DNA of 57,877 bases, from contig JACRCV010000004.1 of the NCBI GenBank assembly GCA_016218825.1, forward strand, positions 1 to 57,877, given 5' to 3'. This DNA comes from Deltaproteobacteria bacterium. Its GTDB lineage: Bacteria; Myxococcota; XYA12-FULL-58-9. Made by a program: the position numbers and the translations under genes. Shown one piece after another: positions 34,054 through 43,250 of the stretch (positions within the stretch are counted from its first letter, which is position 1; each line of letters starts with the position of its first letter). A model generated the notes under the pieces. It was given only the letters and a program-made list of their open reading frames with translations. It ran no database searches and had not been told where the DNA came from.

Positions 34054-35466
34054 GTGCAGGTCTCGATCGCGCCCGAGCGGGGCGAGGACCCGACGTCGAT
34101 CCCCCTGGTGAAGAAACGCGAGCTCAGCCAGCTCGTCCGCCTGGCCTCGACCTTGGCCTTGATCCAGGTCGGCTACCACCTGATGGGGCTCGTCGACACC
34201 GCGCTCGCCGGGCGCGTCGGCGGCGAGACGTTGGCCGCGACCGGCCTCGGCTCGGCGGTGTTCTTCGCGGTCACGGTGCTGGGGATCGGGTTGATGCTCG
34301 GCCTCGACCCGCTGGTCGCGCAGGCCTTCGGCGCCCTCCAGCCGGCGCGGGCGCGCGCCGTCCTGTCGCAGGGCCTCTATGTCGCCGCGCTCGTCAGCTT
34401 GCCGCTCAGCCTCCTGATCCTCGTCATCGGTGCCCTGCTGCCGCGCTTCGGCATTCCGCCGTCTTTGGCGTCGCTCACCTACGACTATCTCCTCGGTCGC
34501 CTGCCGTCTTTGTGGCTGCTGCTCGCCTGCGTCGCGTCGCGGTCCTATCTGCAGGCGGCGCACCGCACCCGGCCGGTCGTCGTCGCGGTGGTGCTCTTCA
34601 ACCTCGTCAACTTCGTGTTCGCCTGGGTGTTGCTGTTCGGCGACGCCGGCCTGCGCCGGATCGGCGTCGGCGGCCTCGGGATCGAAGGCTTCGGCGTCTC
34701 CGGCCTCGCCTGGGCGAGCAGCATCGCGACCTTCGGCCAATTCGTGTTCATGGCCGCGGTGGTCGGGCGTGGCACGGCGCCCGCCGCCGATGGCCGAGGC
34801 CTCGTTCGACCCGACGCGACAACCATCGCCCACGTCTTCGGCGTCGGCGGCCCGCTCGGGCTTCAGCTCGCGGCGGAGACCGGCGTGTTCGCGTTGGTCG
34901 GCGTGCTGATGGGGCGGATGGGGACCGAGACGATGGCGGCGCACCAGGTGGCGCTGCAGCTGGCGAGCATCACCTACGCCGCGACCTTGGGCATCGGCGC
35001 CGCGACCTCGGTGCAGGTGGGCCGCGCCATCGGCCGCGGCGACGTGGCGGCGACGCGCTTCGCCGGCCTCGCCGGCATCGGCACCGGCGCGTCGTTCATG
35101 CTCGCGACCGCGACCGTGATGTGGTTGTTCCCGAGCGTCCTGGCGCGGTTGATGACCTCGGACGTCCAGGTGATCCCGGGCGCGGCGCGCCTGATCTCCA
35201 TCGCCGCGGTGTTTCAGGTCGCCGACGGCGTGCAGTCGGTGGCCGCCGGGGCGCTGCGTGGCGCCGGGGTGACGCGCTACTCCTTCGTCGCCAACCTCAT
35301 CGGCCATTGGGCGATCGGGGCGCCCTTGGCCTTGACGTTGGCGTTTGGGCTGGGGCTCGGCGCCGCGGGTCTGTGGTGGGGGCTGTCCGCCGGGCTGGCG
35401 GTGGTGGCGGCGGCGCTGGCGCTGCGCTTCGCCGACATCAGCCGGCGGCCGATCGCCCGGCTGTGA
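34054..35466 (+). CDS. MATE-family efflux transporter
   Basis: This is a 470-residue inner-membrane protein with about twelve hydrophobic helices in two halves. Family marks are MGLVDTALAGRVGGETLAATG, LDPLVAQAFGA and GAATSVQVGRAIGRGD. MATE pumps export cationic compounds or drugs using sodium or proton gradients. The start is GTG at 34054, close behind the thioesterase-like gene. Confidence 0.9.
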   Translation: MQVSIAPERGEDPTSIPLVKKRELSQLVRLASTLALIQVGYHLMGLVDTALAGRVGGETLAATGLGSAVFFAVTVLGIGLMLGLDPLVAQAFGALQPARARAVLSQGLYVAALVSLPLSLLILVIGALLPRFGIPPSLASLTYDYLLGRLPSLWLLLACVASRSYLQAAHRTRPVVVAVVLFNLVNFVFAWVLLFGDAGLRRIGVGGLGIEGFGVSGLAWASSIATFGQFVFMAAVVGRGTAPAADGRGLVRPDATTIAHVFGVGGPLGLQLAAETGVFALVGVLMGRMGTETMAAHQVALQLASITYAATLGIGAATSVQVGRAIGRGDVAATRFAGLAGIGTGASFMLATATVMWLFPSVLARLMTSDVQVIPGAARLISIAAVFQVADGVQSVAAGALRGAGVTRYSFVANLIGHWAIGAPLALTLAFGLGLGAAGLWWGLSAGLAVVAAALALRFADISRRPIARL

Positions 35467-35497
35467 TTCGGCGCACGTCCGGCGCCGGCACTACCCC

Positions 35498-35526
35498 TTA
35501 CGACCGATCGCCATCATCTATATAAA
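35498..35526 (+). promoter_or_regulatory. candidate promoter of the ThyX-like gene
   Basis: TTACGA (35498-35503) and TATAAA (35521-35526) are spaced by 17 bases, in an AT-rich patch that stands out from the surroundings. The GTG start of the ThyX-like gene lies 33 bases past the -10 element. Confidence 0.45.
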
Positions 35527-35559
35527 GGAGGGCCTCGGCAGCGCGAGGCGAGGACCAAG

Positions 35560-37155
35560 GTGGCGAGGACCGTGACGACCGATGCACCGATGCCGTTCGC
35601 GTCCCTGCCGCCGGTCGTGCGGCTGGTGAACGCGTTCGCCGACCCCTACGACAACGCCGTCGCCACCGCGCGCACCTGCTACTCGTCGACGATCGTGTCC
35701 CCCGAGGACGTCCGCAAAGACGCGCATGCCCGCGCCCAGCGCGACGCCATCGCCAAGAGCACCTACGCGGCCGGCCATCACACCACGCTGCAGCACGCGC
35801 ATTTCCAGTTCGCGCTCGAGAACGTCTCACGGCAGCTCTTGTGGTCGTTCTTGCACGCCCACCCGTTCTACAACTCCGAGCAGGTGAGCCAGCGCTACGT
35901 CACGGTGCGCCCGGAGCGGGTGTTGGTGCCGCGGCTCCCGGCGCCGGCGCTCTTGCGCTACCGCAGCACCGTCGAGCTGCAGATGCGGGCCTACGAGGAG
36001 CTCACCGGATTGCTCAGCGCACCGGCGGCGGCGGCGTTCTTCGCGGTGTTCCCGGCGCGCCGCAAGCGGCCGGAGGACCACAAGGCGGCGATCAAGAAGC
36101 GGGCGCAGGAGGTGGCGCGCTACGTGTTGCCGGTCGCGACCTTCGCGCACCTGTACCACACGGTGAGCGGCCTGACGCTGCATCGCTACCACCGCCTGTG
36201 CCAGTCGCACGACGTGCCGACCGAGACCCGCGTGGTCGTCGAGTTGATGGTCGACGCGGTGCGGCGCTCCGATCCGAACTTCTTCGCGAGCATCGAAGAT
36301 CCGCTGCCGCTCGATCAAACCCCCGAGCAACGAGCGCTGGCACAAGTCGGCAAGCTGCGGCCGAGCGCGTCGGCGCGGGCGTTTTGTCAGGCCTTCGATC
36401 GGGCCCTCGGCGGCAAGCGCTCGGTGCTGGTCGACTACAAGCTCAACACCGAGGCGACCCTGGCGCGCGCGGTGCGCGAGGTGTTGGGGTTGTGTCCGAG
36501 CGAGCTTGGCGACGGCGCCGCGATCGAGCTGGTGGTGTCGCCGGCGAAGAACCCGGCCGGCGTCGGGCCGTTGAACCTGACGACCCTCGGCAAGCTCAGC
36601 CGGACGTTGTTCCACCCCCACTACACCTTCCAGAAGAAGCTGTCGCACAGCGCCGACTCGCAGGATCAACGCCACCGCATGACCCCCGGATCGCGGCCGG
36701 TGCTGCAAGCCCAGTACGTGGGCGGCGCGCCCGACGTCGTCGTCCCCGGGCTCATCGCCGCGACCCCGGCGGCGCTCGACTGCTTCATGACGACGATGGC
36801 GGCGGTGTGGCGGGCGATGGACGATCTGCTCGCCGATCAGGTGGCGACCGAGAGCGCGCTCTACTTGTTGCCGAACGCGTTTCCGATCCGCTTCGAGGAG
36901 TCGGGCGATTTGGCGGCGCTGCAACACAAGTGGACCACGCGTCTGTGTTACAACGCCCAAGAAGAGATCTGGCAAGCCACCCGCGACGAGGTCGAACAGG
37001 TGCGCGCCGTCCACCCGCAGGTCGGGAAGTACCTGGGCGCCCCCTGTGCGGTCCGCGCCGCGGCCGGGCGGACGCCGCCCTGCCCTGAAGGCTCACGCTA
37101 CTGCGGGGTTCGGGTGTGGACGCTGCGGCTCGAAGACTACGCGCGGCGCGCCTAG
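35560..37155 (+). CDS. double-length ThyX-like flavin thymidylate synthase
   Basis: This 531-residue protein is about twice the length of ordinary ThyX. The N-terminal half shows ThyX features: TARTCYSS, GHHTTLQHAHFQFALENVSRQ and a NSEQVSQRYV stretch, but the RHR motif is HAH. The second half has LVDYKLNTEATLARAVREVL, LSRTLFHPHYTFQKKLSHSADSQ and QRHRM, followed by a sequence unlike the canonical RHR-X7-S. ThyX makes dTMP with flavin and methylene-folate. The tandem form probably builds a pseudo-tetramer from two chains. The GTG at 35560 follows GAGGAC; ATG 35590 is possible. Confidence 0.75.
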   Translation: MARTVTTDAPMPFASLPPVVRLVNAFADPYDNAVATARTCYSSTIVSPEDVRKDAHARAQRDAIAKSTYAAGHHTTLQHAHFQFALENVSRQLLWSFLHAHPFYNSEQVSQRYVTVRPERVLVPRLPAPALLRYRSTVELQMRAYEELTGLLSAPAAAAFFAVFPARRKRPEDHKAAIKKRAQEVARYVLPVATFAHLYHTVSGLTLHRYHRLCQSHDVPTETRVVVELMVDAVRRSDPNFFASIEDPLPLDQTPEQRALAQVGKLRPSASARAFCQAFDRALGGKRSVLVDYKLNTEATLARAVREVLGLCPSELGDGAAIELVVSPAKNPAGVGPLNLTTLGKLSRTLFHPHYTFQKKLSHSADSQDQRHRMTPGSRPVLQAQYVGGAPDVVVPGLIAATPAALDCFMTTMAAVWRAMDDLLADQVATESALYLLPNAFPIRFEESGDLAALQHKWTTRLCYNAQEEIWQATRDEVEQVRAVHPQVGKYLGAPCAVRAAAGRTPPCPEGSRYCGVRVWTLRLEDYARRA

Positions 37156-37472
37156 GCGCTCGCCGCGATCGGATAGGATTCGACGGTGTCGCGCCCGGGT
37201 CGAAGGATCGAGTGGACCGGGGTCGTCAGGATGTCGTTGCCGAAGCACAGCTTCTGGCCGACGTCCACCGAGCCGAAGCTGACCTTCCAGCTCCCTTGCG
37301 GGGTCACCGCGATGCCGCCCATCAGCTTGGCGCCGATGGCGCTGTGACGAGTCTGCCAGGTGCCCTTGCGGCAATCGCGCACCGCGACGCAGACGTCGTC
37401 GCGGAAGTGGTACTCGGTGTTGTTGGTCACGAACACCCGATGATGTCGACGCTCAGGGCCTTGGTAGACCAT
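37152..37472 (-). CDS. conserved small protein, unknown
   Basis: This is a 106-residue soluble protein beginning MVYQGPERRHHRVFVTNNTE, followed by the core HFRDDVCVAVRD, GTWQTRHSAIGAKLMGGI and a beta-rich C-terminus. The ERRHHRVF start recalls PilZ-type N-termini but no PilZ core is evident. GGAGG lies before the ATG. Its 3' end overlaps the ThyX-like gene by 4 bases in convergent orientation. Its promoter must lie in the 157-base gap shared with the M20 gene. Confidence 0.65.
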   Translation of the reverse strand: MVYQGPERRHHRVFVTNNTEYHFRDDVCVAVRDCRKGTWQTRHSAIGAKLMGGIAVTPQGSWKVSFGSVDVGQKLCFGNDILTTPVHSILRPGRDTVESYPIAASA

Positions 37473-37629
37473 GACACCTGCCCTCCGGTAGGAGCCTCAC
37501 CTACATAGTCTAGACCATTATCGCCAAAGGGCAATCCTTGGTTCCGTCAAACTTTTTCGACCCCCCTCTCGGCGCAAACCAGCTCCATCTGGTAGGTTCC
37601 GGCCGAGGAGCAGCCACAAGGAGACCAGG

Positions 37630-39162
37630 ATGTCACTCGACCAACGGGTCATCGAGCTCAGCCACAAGTATCGCCCGCTCGCGGTGGAGCTGCTCAAAGA
37701 GGCGATTCGGATCCCGGCCGATCACGTCGATCTGCCGGTCGACAAGGGTGGCGACCCCGCCTGCGGTTTGTCGAATCACGAGGGGCCGCGCCTGCAGTAC
37801 CTGAAGAAGCGCATCGTCGACGTCGGCGCCGTCGCTCGCGCCAAGGACGTGTGGTTCGACGGCTTCGGCAACCTGGTGTGGACGGTCCAGGATCCAAAAG
37901 ACGGCATCGCCCCGGCCGCCAAGGCCGTGATCTACTACGACGGGCACGCCGACACCGTGAAGGCGCTGCGCGCTCGGTGGAAAGAGACCCTGGGCGGGAT
38001 CGACGCCTACGACGGCCTGGTGAACGCCAAGAAGGTGAACAAAGCCTTCTTGAAGCGGGAGCTCGGCTATCTACCGCCGGAGCGCGAGTGGTCGCACCTG
38101 CTGTTCGGGCGCGGCGCCGCCGATCAGCTCGCCGGCGTGGTGACCCAGATCATCGCGACCAAGATCCAGCTCGAGCTCATCGACGCCGGGGCGCTGCACG
38201 GCGCGATCGTCGTCAGCTACGCGACGGTGACCGAGGAGGACAACGACGGCGCCGGGCCGATGTACATCATGCGCCACGACCTTCCGGGCGCGCCGCCGGA
38301 GCGCATCCCGGACGTCGTGATCTTGAGCGAGGGCACCGGGCACGCCGAGCAGGGCGCCTGCGGTATCTACCGCGGCCAGCGCGGCCGGATGCAGATCGAG
38401 GTCGAGGTCACCGGCAAGAGCTGTCACGGCTCGATGCCGTGGGAGGGCCTGAACCCGCTGGAGTACGCCGGTCGCGTCCTCGCCGAGGCCGCGGATCGCT
38501 ACGACCGGATGGAGGGCTTCCTCGACCACTCGTTCTTGGGCCACGGCACGCGCACCGCGAGCTGGGCGCAGCTCGACACCCCGAGCGACTGCGCGGTGCC
38601 GGAGCGCTTCACCTTCCGCTTCGATCGTCGCCTGACGGTCGGCGAGAGCCCCGAGGCCGCGAAGGCCGACGTCGAGCGGCTGCCGGGCATCGCCCGGGCG
38701 CGGGAGGCCGGGTTGAAGGTGGAGGTGCGGGTGCCGATCTACGCCGAGCCGAGCTGGCGCGGCACGGTGACCGGCAATCCGCAGATCTACGCCTCCTGGG
38801 TCACCCCCGAGGAGCACCTGGCGATCACGACCGCGGTCGACACCTACCGCCGCGTGGTGACGCCGCAGATCAAGAAGGACGGCAAGCACGGCGCGCTGCG
38901 CCGCGAGCCCCGCGTCGGTCGCTGGATCTTCTCCACCGACGGCGTCGGCTTCCCGATCCGCAAGAGCGACAAGTCGATCAAGGTCCCGGAGGCGAAGCGT
39001 TGGGTGACCTCGGGCGAGTTCAAGCATCCGGCGATGCTGGGGCTCGGGGCCGGCATCGAGCAGAACACCCACAAGATCGGCGAGTGCGTCGACCTCCGAG
39101 AGCTCGAGGCCGCGATCGCGTTCTTCGCCCGGTTCCCGGGCCGCTACGCCGAGAGCCGGTAG
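37630..39162 (+). CDS. M20-family hydrolase (YgeY-like)
   Basis: This 510-residue binuclear zinc hydrolase has metal motifs YYDGHADTV, GRGAADQLAG, TEEDNDG and LSEGTG, with a C-terminal NTHKIGE His. It resembles YgeY-type putative deacetylases or dipeptidases but is longer (about 400 residues is usual), with an insertion around residues 110-150 and another after 330. The substrate is unknown. AAGGAGACCAGG precedes the ATG. It is followed after 15 bases by the glycosidase-like gene. Confidence 0.82.
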   Translation: MSLDQRVIELSHKYRPLAVELLKEAIRIPADHVDLPVDKGGDPACGLSNHEGPRLQYLKKRIVDVGAVARAKDVWFDGFGNLVWTVQDPKDGIAPAAKAVIYYDGHADTVKALRARWKETLGGIDAYDGLVNAKKVNKAFLKRELGYLPPEREWSHLLFGRGAADQLAGVVTQIIATKIQLELIDAGALHGAIVVSYATVTEEDNDGAGPMYIMRHDLPGAPPERIPDVVILSEGTGHAEQGACGIYRGQRGRMQIEVEVTGKSCHGSMPWEGLNPLEYAGRVLAEAADRYDRMEGFLDHSFLGHGTRTASWAQLDTPSDCAVPERFTFRFDRRLTVGESPEAAKADVERLPGIARAREAGLKVEVRVPIYAEPSWRGTVTGNPQIYASWVTPEEHLAITTAVDTYRRVVTPQIKKDGKHGALRREPRVGRWIFSTDGVGFPIRKSDKSIKVPEAKRWVTSGEFKHPAMLGLGAGIEQNTHKIGECVDLRELEAAIAFFARFPGRYAESR

Positions 39163-39177
39163 CGACCCGGTCTGCGA

Positions 39178-40047
39178 ATGACGCGCCTGCGATTCCTCGT
39201 CGGCCTCGCGCTGCTCGTTGCCCTGGCCGCGCTGGCCCTGTGGCTGTGGCAACATCCCGGACCGCAGAGCGTCCCGATCCCGGTGCGCCACCTCGCGTCG
39301 ATCGACGCCGAGCTCTTCGACCTCGACGCCAGCGCGATCACCCGTAAAGGCGCGCCGACCGTGAAGGTGCTGCGCTTCGGCAGCACGATGCGCTTCGTGC
39401 CCCATCACTACCGCACCGCGGGCCTCGCGGCGCCGCAGACCATCGACGCCTGGGCCGACGAGCTGCAGGCGCCGGTGGTGCTGAACGCCGGGCAGTTCGA
39501 CGACAAGCTCGAGTACCTCGGCTGGCTCAAGGCGAACGGCGTGTGGTTGAACGACGCCCGCAAGACGCAGTGGAAGGCGCTGCTCGTCAGCGACCCGGTG
39601 GTCGGCCCCGCCTACGCCGGCGTCATCGATCTCGAGCACGCCAACCCGAACATCGCCGACGGTTTCCGCCACGTGGTGCAGTCGATGATGCTGCTCGACG
39701 AGGCGGCGCGGGTGCGGGTGCGGGAGTCGGATCTGCTCGCCAATCGCACCGTCGTCGCCCAGGACCGCGATGGCCGGATGCTGGTGATGCTGACCGAGGG
39801 CGCAGTGACGCTGGCAGCGCTGGCCCGCTGGTTGCCGGACACCGATCTGGCGCTGGTGCGGGCGATGAACCTCGACGGCGGCATCGAGTCGCAGCTCGCG
39901 ATCCGGGTGCCGGAGGTGGAGCTCAGCCTCTACGGCCAGCACGGCACCGGGACCACCGGCTTCGCGGCGTCACCCGGCGAGGTGCGCTACCCCATCCCCG
40001 CGGTCATCGCGGTGGAGCCGGCGCGTCCGGTTCGAGGTTCGCCTTGA
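39178..40047 (+). CDS. phosphodiester glycosidase (NAGPA/DUF2233-like)
   Basis: This is a 289-residue exported protein with one N-terminal membrane helix (LVGLALLVALAALALWLW). The NAGPA pattern is present: VVLNAGQF, NRTVVAQDRDGRMLVMLTEG and AMNLDGGIESQL. Family members remove N-acetylglucosamine from phosphodiesters, or act on capsule or exopolysaccharide. The 3' end overlaps the opposing metallo-beta-lactamase gene by 44 bases, an unusually large convergent overlap. Confidence 0.8.
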   Translation: MTRLRFLVGLALLVALAALALWLWQHPGPQSVPIPVRHLASIDAELFDLDASAITRKGAPTVKVLRFGSTMRFVPHHYRTAGLAAPQTIDAWADELQAPVVLNAGQFDDKLEYLGWLKANGVWLNDARKTQWKALLVSDPVVGPAYAGVIDLEHANPNIADGFRHVVQSMMLLDEAARVRVRESDLLANRTVVAQDRDGRMLVMLTEGAVTLAALARWLPDTDLALVRAMNLDGGIESQLAIRVPEVELSLYGQHGTGTTGFAASPGEVRYPIPAVIAVEPARPVRGSP

Positions 40048-40786
40048 GCCAACGCTCGTAGCGGTCGCGGCCGTCGGCGCTGAACCCGGTGTGGCCGTCG
40101 GCGATGGTCGTGAACGGCACGGCCTCGAGGCGCGCCAGCGCCCGGCGGTTGCTCGCCGGCGAATCGGAGAACAGCCACGGCGGCGGGCCGACCTCGGCGC
40201 CGGTGTTCAGCAGGCTGTCGCCGCTGAACAGCACGTCTCGAAGCCGGTACATGCACGAGCCGCCCGTGTGCCCCGGCGTGGCGATGACGTCGAACGCCAG
40301 GTCCCCGAAGGTGAGCGCGGTGCCGGCGAGCAGCGCCTGGACGTGCGGCGGCAGGATGTGTTGCGGCATCAGGTGGCCGAAGAGGCGCGGCAAGAGCCCG
40401 CTCGGCAGCCGGTCGCCGCGCAACAGCTGGTGGTCGCCCTGACACACGCAGGTGCGGGCGTTGACGAAACGGGGGATGCCGCTCACGTGGTCGAAGTGAC
40501 CGTGGGTGACGAGGATCGCCTCGACTTGCTCGGGGCGGCGACCGATGGCGGCGAGCTCGCGGACGATCGCGGCCGCGGTCGGATCGCTGCCGGCGTCGAC
40601 GAGCACGACGTGATCGGCGTTCCAGATCAGATAGGCATAGGCACGCCCGGCGAGCACGCCGACGACGTCGTCTCGCACCTGTTGTCGTGCGGCCCCCGGC
40701 GTCGGCAGCAGGGTCCACAGGTACAGGCCCGCCGCCGCGACCACCCCGACGAGACTCAGGCCGACGGCGATCCCCAGGCGGCGCAT
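40004..40786 (-). CDS. exported metallo-beta-lactamase-fold hydrolase
   Basis: This is a 260-residue protein with an N-terminal membrane helix (GIAVGLSLVGVVAAAGLYLW). All zinc motifs of the fold are present: THGHFDH, TPGHTGGS, FSGDSLL and DGHTG. It could be a glyoxalase II-like, lactonase or related hydrolase; the short compact core does not favour a true beta-lactamase. Its ATG overlaps the rdgB stop by one base (TGATG), placing it last in the rph-rdgB operon. Confidence 0.82.
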   Translation of the reverse strand: MRRLGIAVGLSLVGVVAAAGLYLWTLLPTPGAARQQVRDDVVGVLAGRAYAYLIWNADHVVLVDAGSDPTAAAIVRELAAIGRRPEQVEAILVTHGHFDHVSGIPRFVNARTCVCQGDHQLLRGDRLPSGLLPRLFGHLMPQHILPPHVQALLAGTALTFGDLAFDVIATPGHTGGSCMYRLRDVLFSGDSLLNTGAEVGPPPWLFSDSPASNRRALARLEAVPFTTIADGHTGFSADGRDRYERWLKANLEPDAPAPPR

Positions 40787-41388
40787 CACGATCTCTCGAG
40801 GCCGGCGAGGAACTCGGCGAGCGCCCGGATGGCCTGACCCCGGTGGCTGACCCGGTGCTTCTCTTCGGCAGAGACCTCGGCGGCGGTGCGGCCGTAGGCC
40901 GAGAGGATGAACAGCGAGTCGTAGCCGAAGCCGTTGTGACCGCGCTCTTCGAAGCCGATCGCGCCCTCGACCGTCTTGGTGACGACGTGCGGCGCCTCGC
41001 CGGGGCGGCAGTACGCGAGAGCGCACACGAACCGAGCGCTGCGGCGGTCGGGCGCGACGCCGGCGAGCGCTTCGAGGAGCTTCCGGCGGTTGGCGGCGTC
41101 CTGTCCCGGGCCGACGACGCCGGCGTAGCGCGCCGAATGGACGCCGGGCGCGCCGTTCAAGGCGTCGACGACCAGCCCGGAGTCGTCGGCGACCGCCGCC
41201 TCGCCGGTCGCGGCGACCACGGCCTCGGCCTTCTTCACCGCGTTGACGGCGAAGGTGGCGCCGTCCTCGATGACCGCGAAGCCTTCGAGATCGTCGATGC
41301 CGCGCACCGTGTAGCCGGCGGGCGCCAGGAGCTGGCGGAGCTCTTCGAGCTTGCCGGGGTTGGTGGTGCCGACCCGGAGCGACCTCAC
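40786..41388 (-). CDS. rdgB: XTP/dITP pyrophosphatase RdgB
   Basis: This is a 200-residue protein. [46 protein letters not shown] and [10 protein letters not shown] are diagnostic of the HAM1/RdgB family, which removes deaminated purine nucleotides from the pool. The GTG start at 41388 overlaps the rph stop (GTGA). The rph-rdgB order is common in bacteria. Confidence 0.93.
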   Translation of the reverse strand: MRSLRVGTTNPGKLEELRQLLAPAGYTVRGIDDLEGFAVIEDGATFAVNAVKKAEAVVAATGEAAVADDSGLVVDALNGAPGVHSARYAGVVGPGQDAANRRKLLEALAGVAPDRRSARFVCALAYCRPGEAPHVVTKTVEGAIGFEERGHNGFGYDSLFILSAYGRTAAEVSAEEKHRVSHRGQAIRALAEFLAGLERS

Positions 41389-42128
41389 GCGCGGACCACG
41401 ATCGGCGCCGGGCCACGCGGCGTGTCGATGGCGCGCTTCTGCACCGCGATCAGTCGGGGCAACGCCGCGAACGCCAGATCGAGCAGGGCGCCGAGCTCGT
41501 CGCGGCTGAACGGCGCCTGCTCCGCGGTGCCCTGGACCTCGATCAGCCGACCGCTGCCGGTCATCACCACGTTCATGTCGACCTGGGCGCGGGAGTCGAG
41601 GCTGTAGTCGAGGTCGAGGTAGCTTTGGCCTTCGACGATCCCGAGCGACACCGCGGCGACGTGGTCCTTGAGGGTGCTCTTGCGGGCCTGCTCCTGGTCG
41701 ATCAGGTGCCGCACCGCGAGGCCGAGGGCGACGTAGCCGCCGGTGATCGACGCGGTGCGGGTGCCGCCGTCGGCCTGGATGACGTCGCAGTCGATGGTGA
41801 TGGTGCGCTCGCCGAAGCCGGTGGTGTCGACGACGGCGCGCAGCGCCCGGCCGATCAAGCGCGAGATCTCCTGCGACCGGCCGTTGGGCTTGGCGCGCTG
41901 CGAGTCCCGCTGGTTCCGCGTCGTGGTGGCGCGCGGCAGCATGTCGTACTCGGCGGTCAGCCAACCGCGTCCCTTGCCGTTCAGCCACGGCGGGACTTTG
42001 TCGTCGATCGAGGCGGTGCAGATGACCTTGGTGTCACCCCACTCGATCAGCGCCGAGCCTTCGGGGTGCAGGAGGTAGTGCGGGGTGATCGCGAGGGGGC
42101 GCAGTTCGTCGTGAGGGCGGCGCGGCAT
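41385..42128 (-). CDS. rph: ribonuclease PH
   Basis: This 247-residue protein matches RNase PH throughout: [62 protein letters not shown] and [19 protein letters not shown]. It trims tRNA 3' ends by phosphorolysis. The ATG at 42128 fits the family start; an in-frame extension to 42209 is unlikely. It begins the rph-rdgB-hydrolase operon. Confidence 0.95.
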   Translation of the reverse strand: MPRRPHDELRPLAITPHYLLHPEGSALIEWGDTKVICTASIDDKVPPWLNGKGRGWLTAEYDMLPRATTTRNQRDSQRAKPNGRSQEISRLIGRALRAVVDTTGFGERTITIDCDVIQADGGTRTASITGGYVALGLAVRHLIDQEQARKSTLKDHVAAVSLGIVEGQSYLDLDYSLDSRAQVDMNVVMTGSGRLIEVQGTAEQAPFSRDELGALLDLAFAALPRLIAVQKRAIDTPRGPAPIVVRA

Positions 42129-42230
42129 GCGGACCTTGTGACGGAGGCCCCTAGCGTTGTCAAGCGGCGCGCCGACGACGGCGGCCACGGGCCGCGCGGG
42201 CGGGCGCACGCGGGCGCGGCGAAGCTCAGC

Positions 42231-42287
42231 CGTTCACGGGGTCATCACCACGGCTCTCGTAACTGGCCGTAGACGCGAAGGATCCGG
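42231..42287 (+). repeat. 57-bp direct repeat, copy 1
   Basis: This differs from 43429-43485 by a single base (c at 42251). It lies downstream of the HD-domain gene. Only this copy is followed by an inverted match of its first ten bases: GTTCACGGGG at 42232-42241 and CCCCGTGAAC at 42306-42315. Confidence 0.9.
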
Positions 42288-42323
42288 TTCTCGCGGCGGG
42301 CGGTCCCCCGTGAACAGTGACGC

Positions 42324-43250
42324 TCAGCCGTCGACCAGCTGGCCGCGCGCGACTCCAGTGTTCACGAGGTCAGAGACCAGCGGCCAGAGGCTCGGCACGT
42401 TGTGCTCGATCTCCGCGACGCGCTTCAACAGCTGGCTCTTCTTGACCTGCTGCTCCTTCCACGCGTCGCCGTTGGTGATCGTGTGCATCAACACCGGCTG
42501 CAGACGGTCCAACGCGCGCACGAACTTCGCGGTCGGCGTCTTACCGGCCTCGAACTCGTCCCACAGGCTGCGCGTCTGGGCGGCCTGATCCTGGGGCAGC
42601 ATCGCGAAGATGTGATCGGCGGCCTTGAGCTCGCGCGCCCCTTGGCCCTTGACTGCCTTCTTGTCGTAGGCCGGGGCGTCGCCGGCCTCGACCTCGATGA
42701 TGTCGTGGATGAGAGCCATCTCCGCCGCTCGGCCGCGGTCGGTGCCCGGCGGGGCGTACTCGAACAACAGCCCCACCATCGCCCCCAGGTGCCATGCGTG
42801 CTCGGCGGCGTTCTCGCGGCGCGAGTGGTCGCCGACGATGTTGTGGCGGTAGACCGTCTTCAAGCTATCGATCCGGAGCAGGAACTCGAGCTGCCGGCCC
42901 AAGCGCGTGTCGGGGCCGGCGGTGTCGTTGGGCAGCACCGAAGCCGGCGCGACGCGGGTCGGGGGCTTCGAGGCGGTCGCGGCCAGGCTCTTCTCGGCCC
43001 GGGCGCGCAACAGCGGCCCCGCCGAGGCGAACGAGCTCTTGCCGCCGATCGCACCGCTCGGGCCTTCTTTCGTCGTGGCGCCGCCCTTGTCGAAGGCGTC
43101 CACGAACACCAGACGCATCGCCGTGCCGACCGGCTTGGTGTCGCTCGTGGCGTCGAGGCCGGAGATCTTGCGCAGCTCTTCGACGCTGAGGTCGGCGAGG
43201 CGAGCCACATCGGCCAAGGACTGCTCGGGCTGGATGTCGATGGTGCGCAT
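42324..43250 (-). CDS. HD-domain phosphohydrolase with LysM-like N-terminus
   Basis: This is a 308-residue protein. Residues 1-50 resemble a degenerate LysM (IQPEQSLADVARLADLSVEE). Residues 70-115 form a linker, and 115-305 an HD domain of the YfbR/HDDC2 type: RRENAAEHAWHLGAM (His151) and LIHDIIEVEAGD (His182-Asp183). YfbR relatives dephosphorylate deoxynucleoside monophosphates. The LysM-like front is not typical of that group and there is no signal peptide. The gene stands between two nearly identical 57-bp repeats, so it may have been moved or duplicated as a unit. Confidence 0.78.
   Translation of the reverse strand: MRTIDIQPEQSLADVARLADLSVEELRKISGLDATSDTKPVGTAMRLVFVDAFDKGGATTKEGPSGAIGGKSSFASAGPLLRARAEKSLAATASKPPTRVAPASVLPNDTAGPDTRLGRQLEFLLRIDSLKTVYRHNIVGDHSRRENAAEHAWHLGAMVGLLFEYAPPGTDRGRAAEMALIHDIIEVEAGDAPAYDKKAVKGQGARELKAADHIFAMLPQDQAAQTRSLWDEFEAGKTPTAKFVRALDRLQPVLMHTITNGDAWKEQQVKKSQLLKRVAEIEHNVPSLWPLVSDLVNTGVARGQLVDG

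Noticed and set aside
40004-40786. True beta-lactamase (antibiotic resistance)
   Set aside because: The motifs are those of the general metallo-beta-lactamase fold, and the context (rph, rdgB) does not suggest resistance.
42232-42315. Inverted repeat beside copy 1 as a transcription terminator
   Set aside because: The arms are only ten bases with a 64-base loop and no U-tract, so a terminator is unlikely; kept only as part of the repeat finding.
42157-42588. Small ORF reading through repeat copy 1, with a similar peptide at copy 2
   Set aside because: The shared peptide VHGVIT.ALVTGRRREG simply follows from the shared DNA; frames lack ribosome sites and diverge at once outside the repeat.
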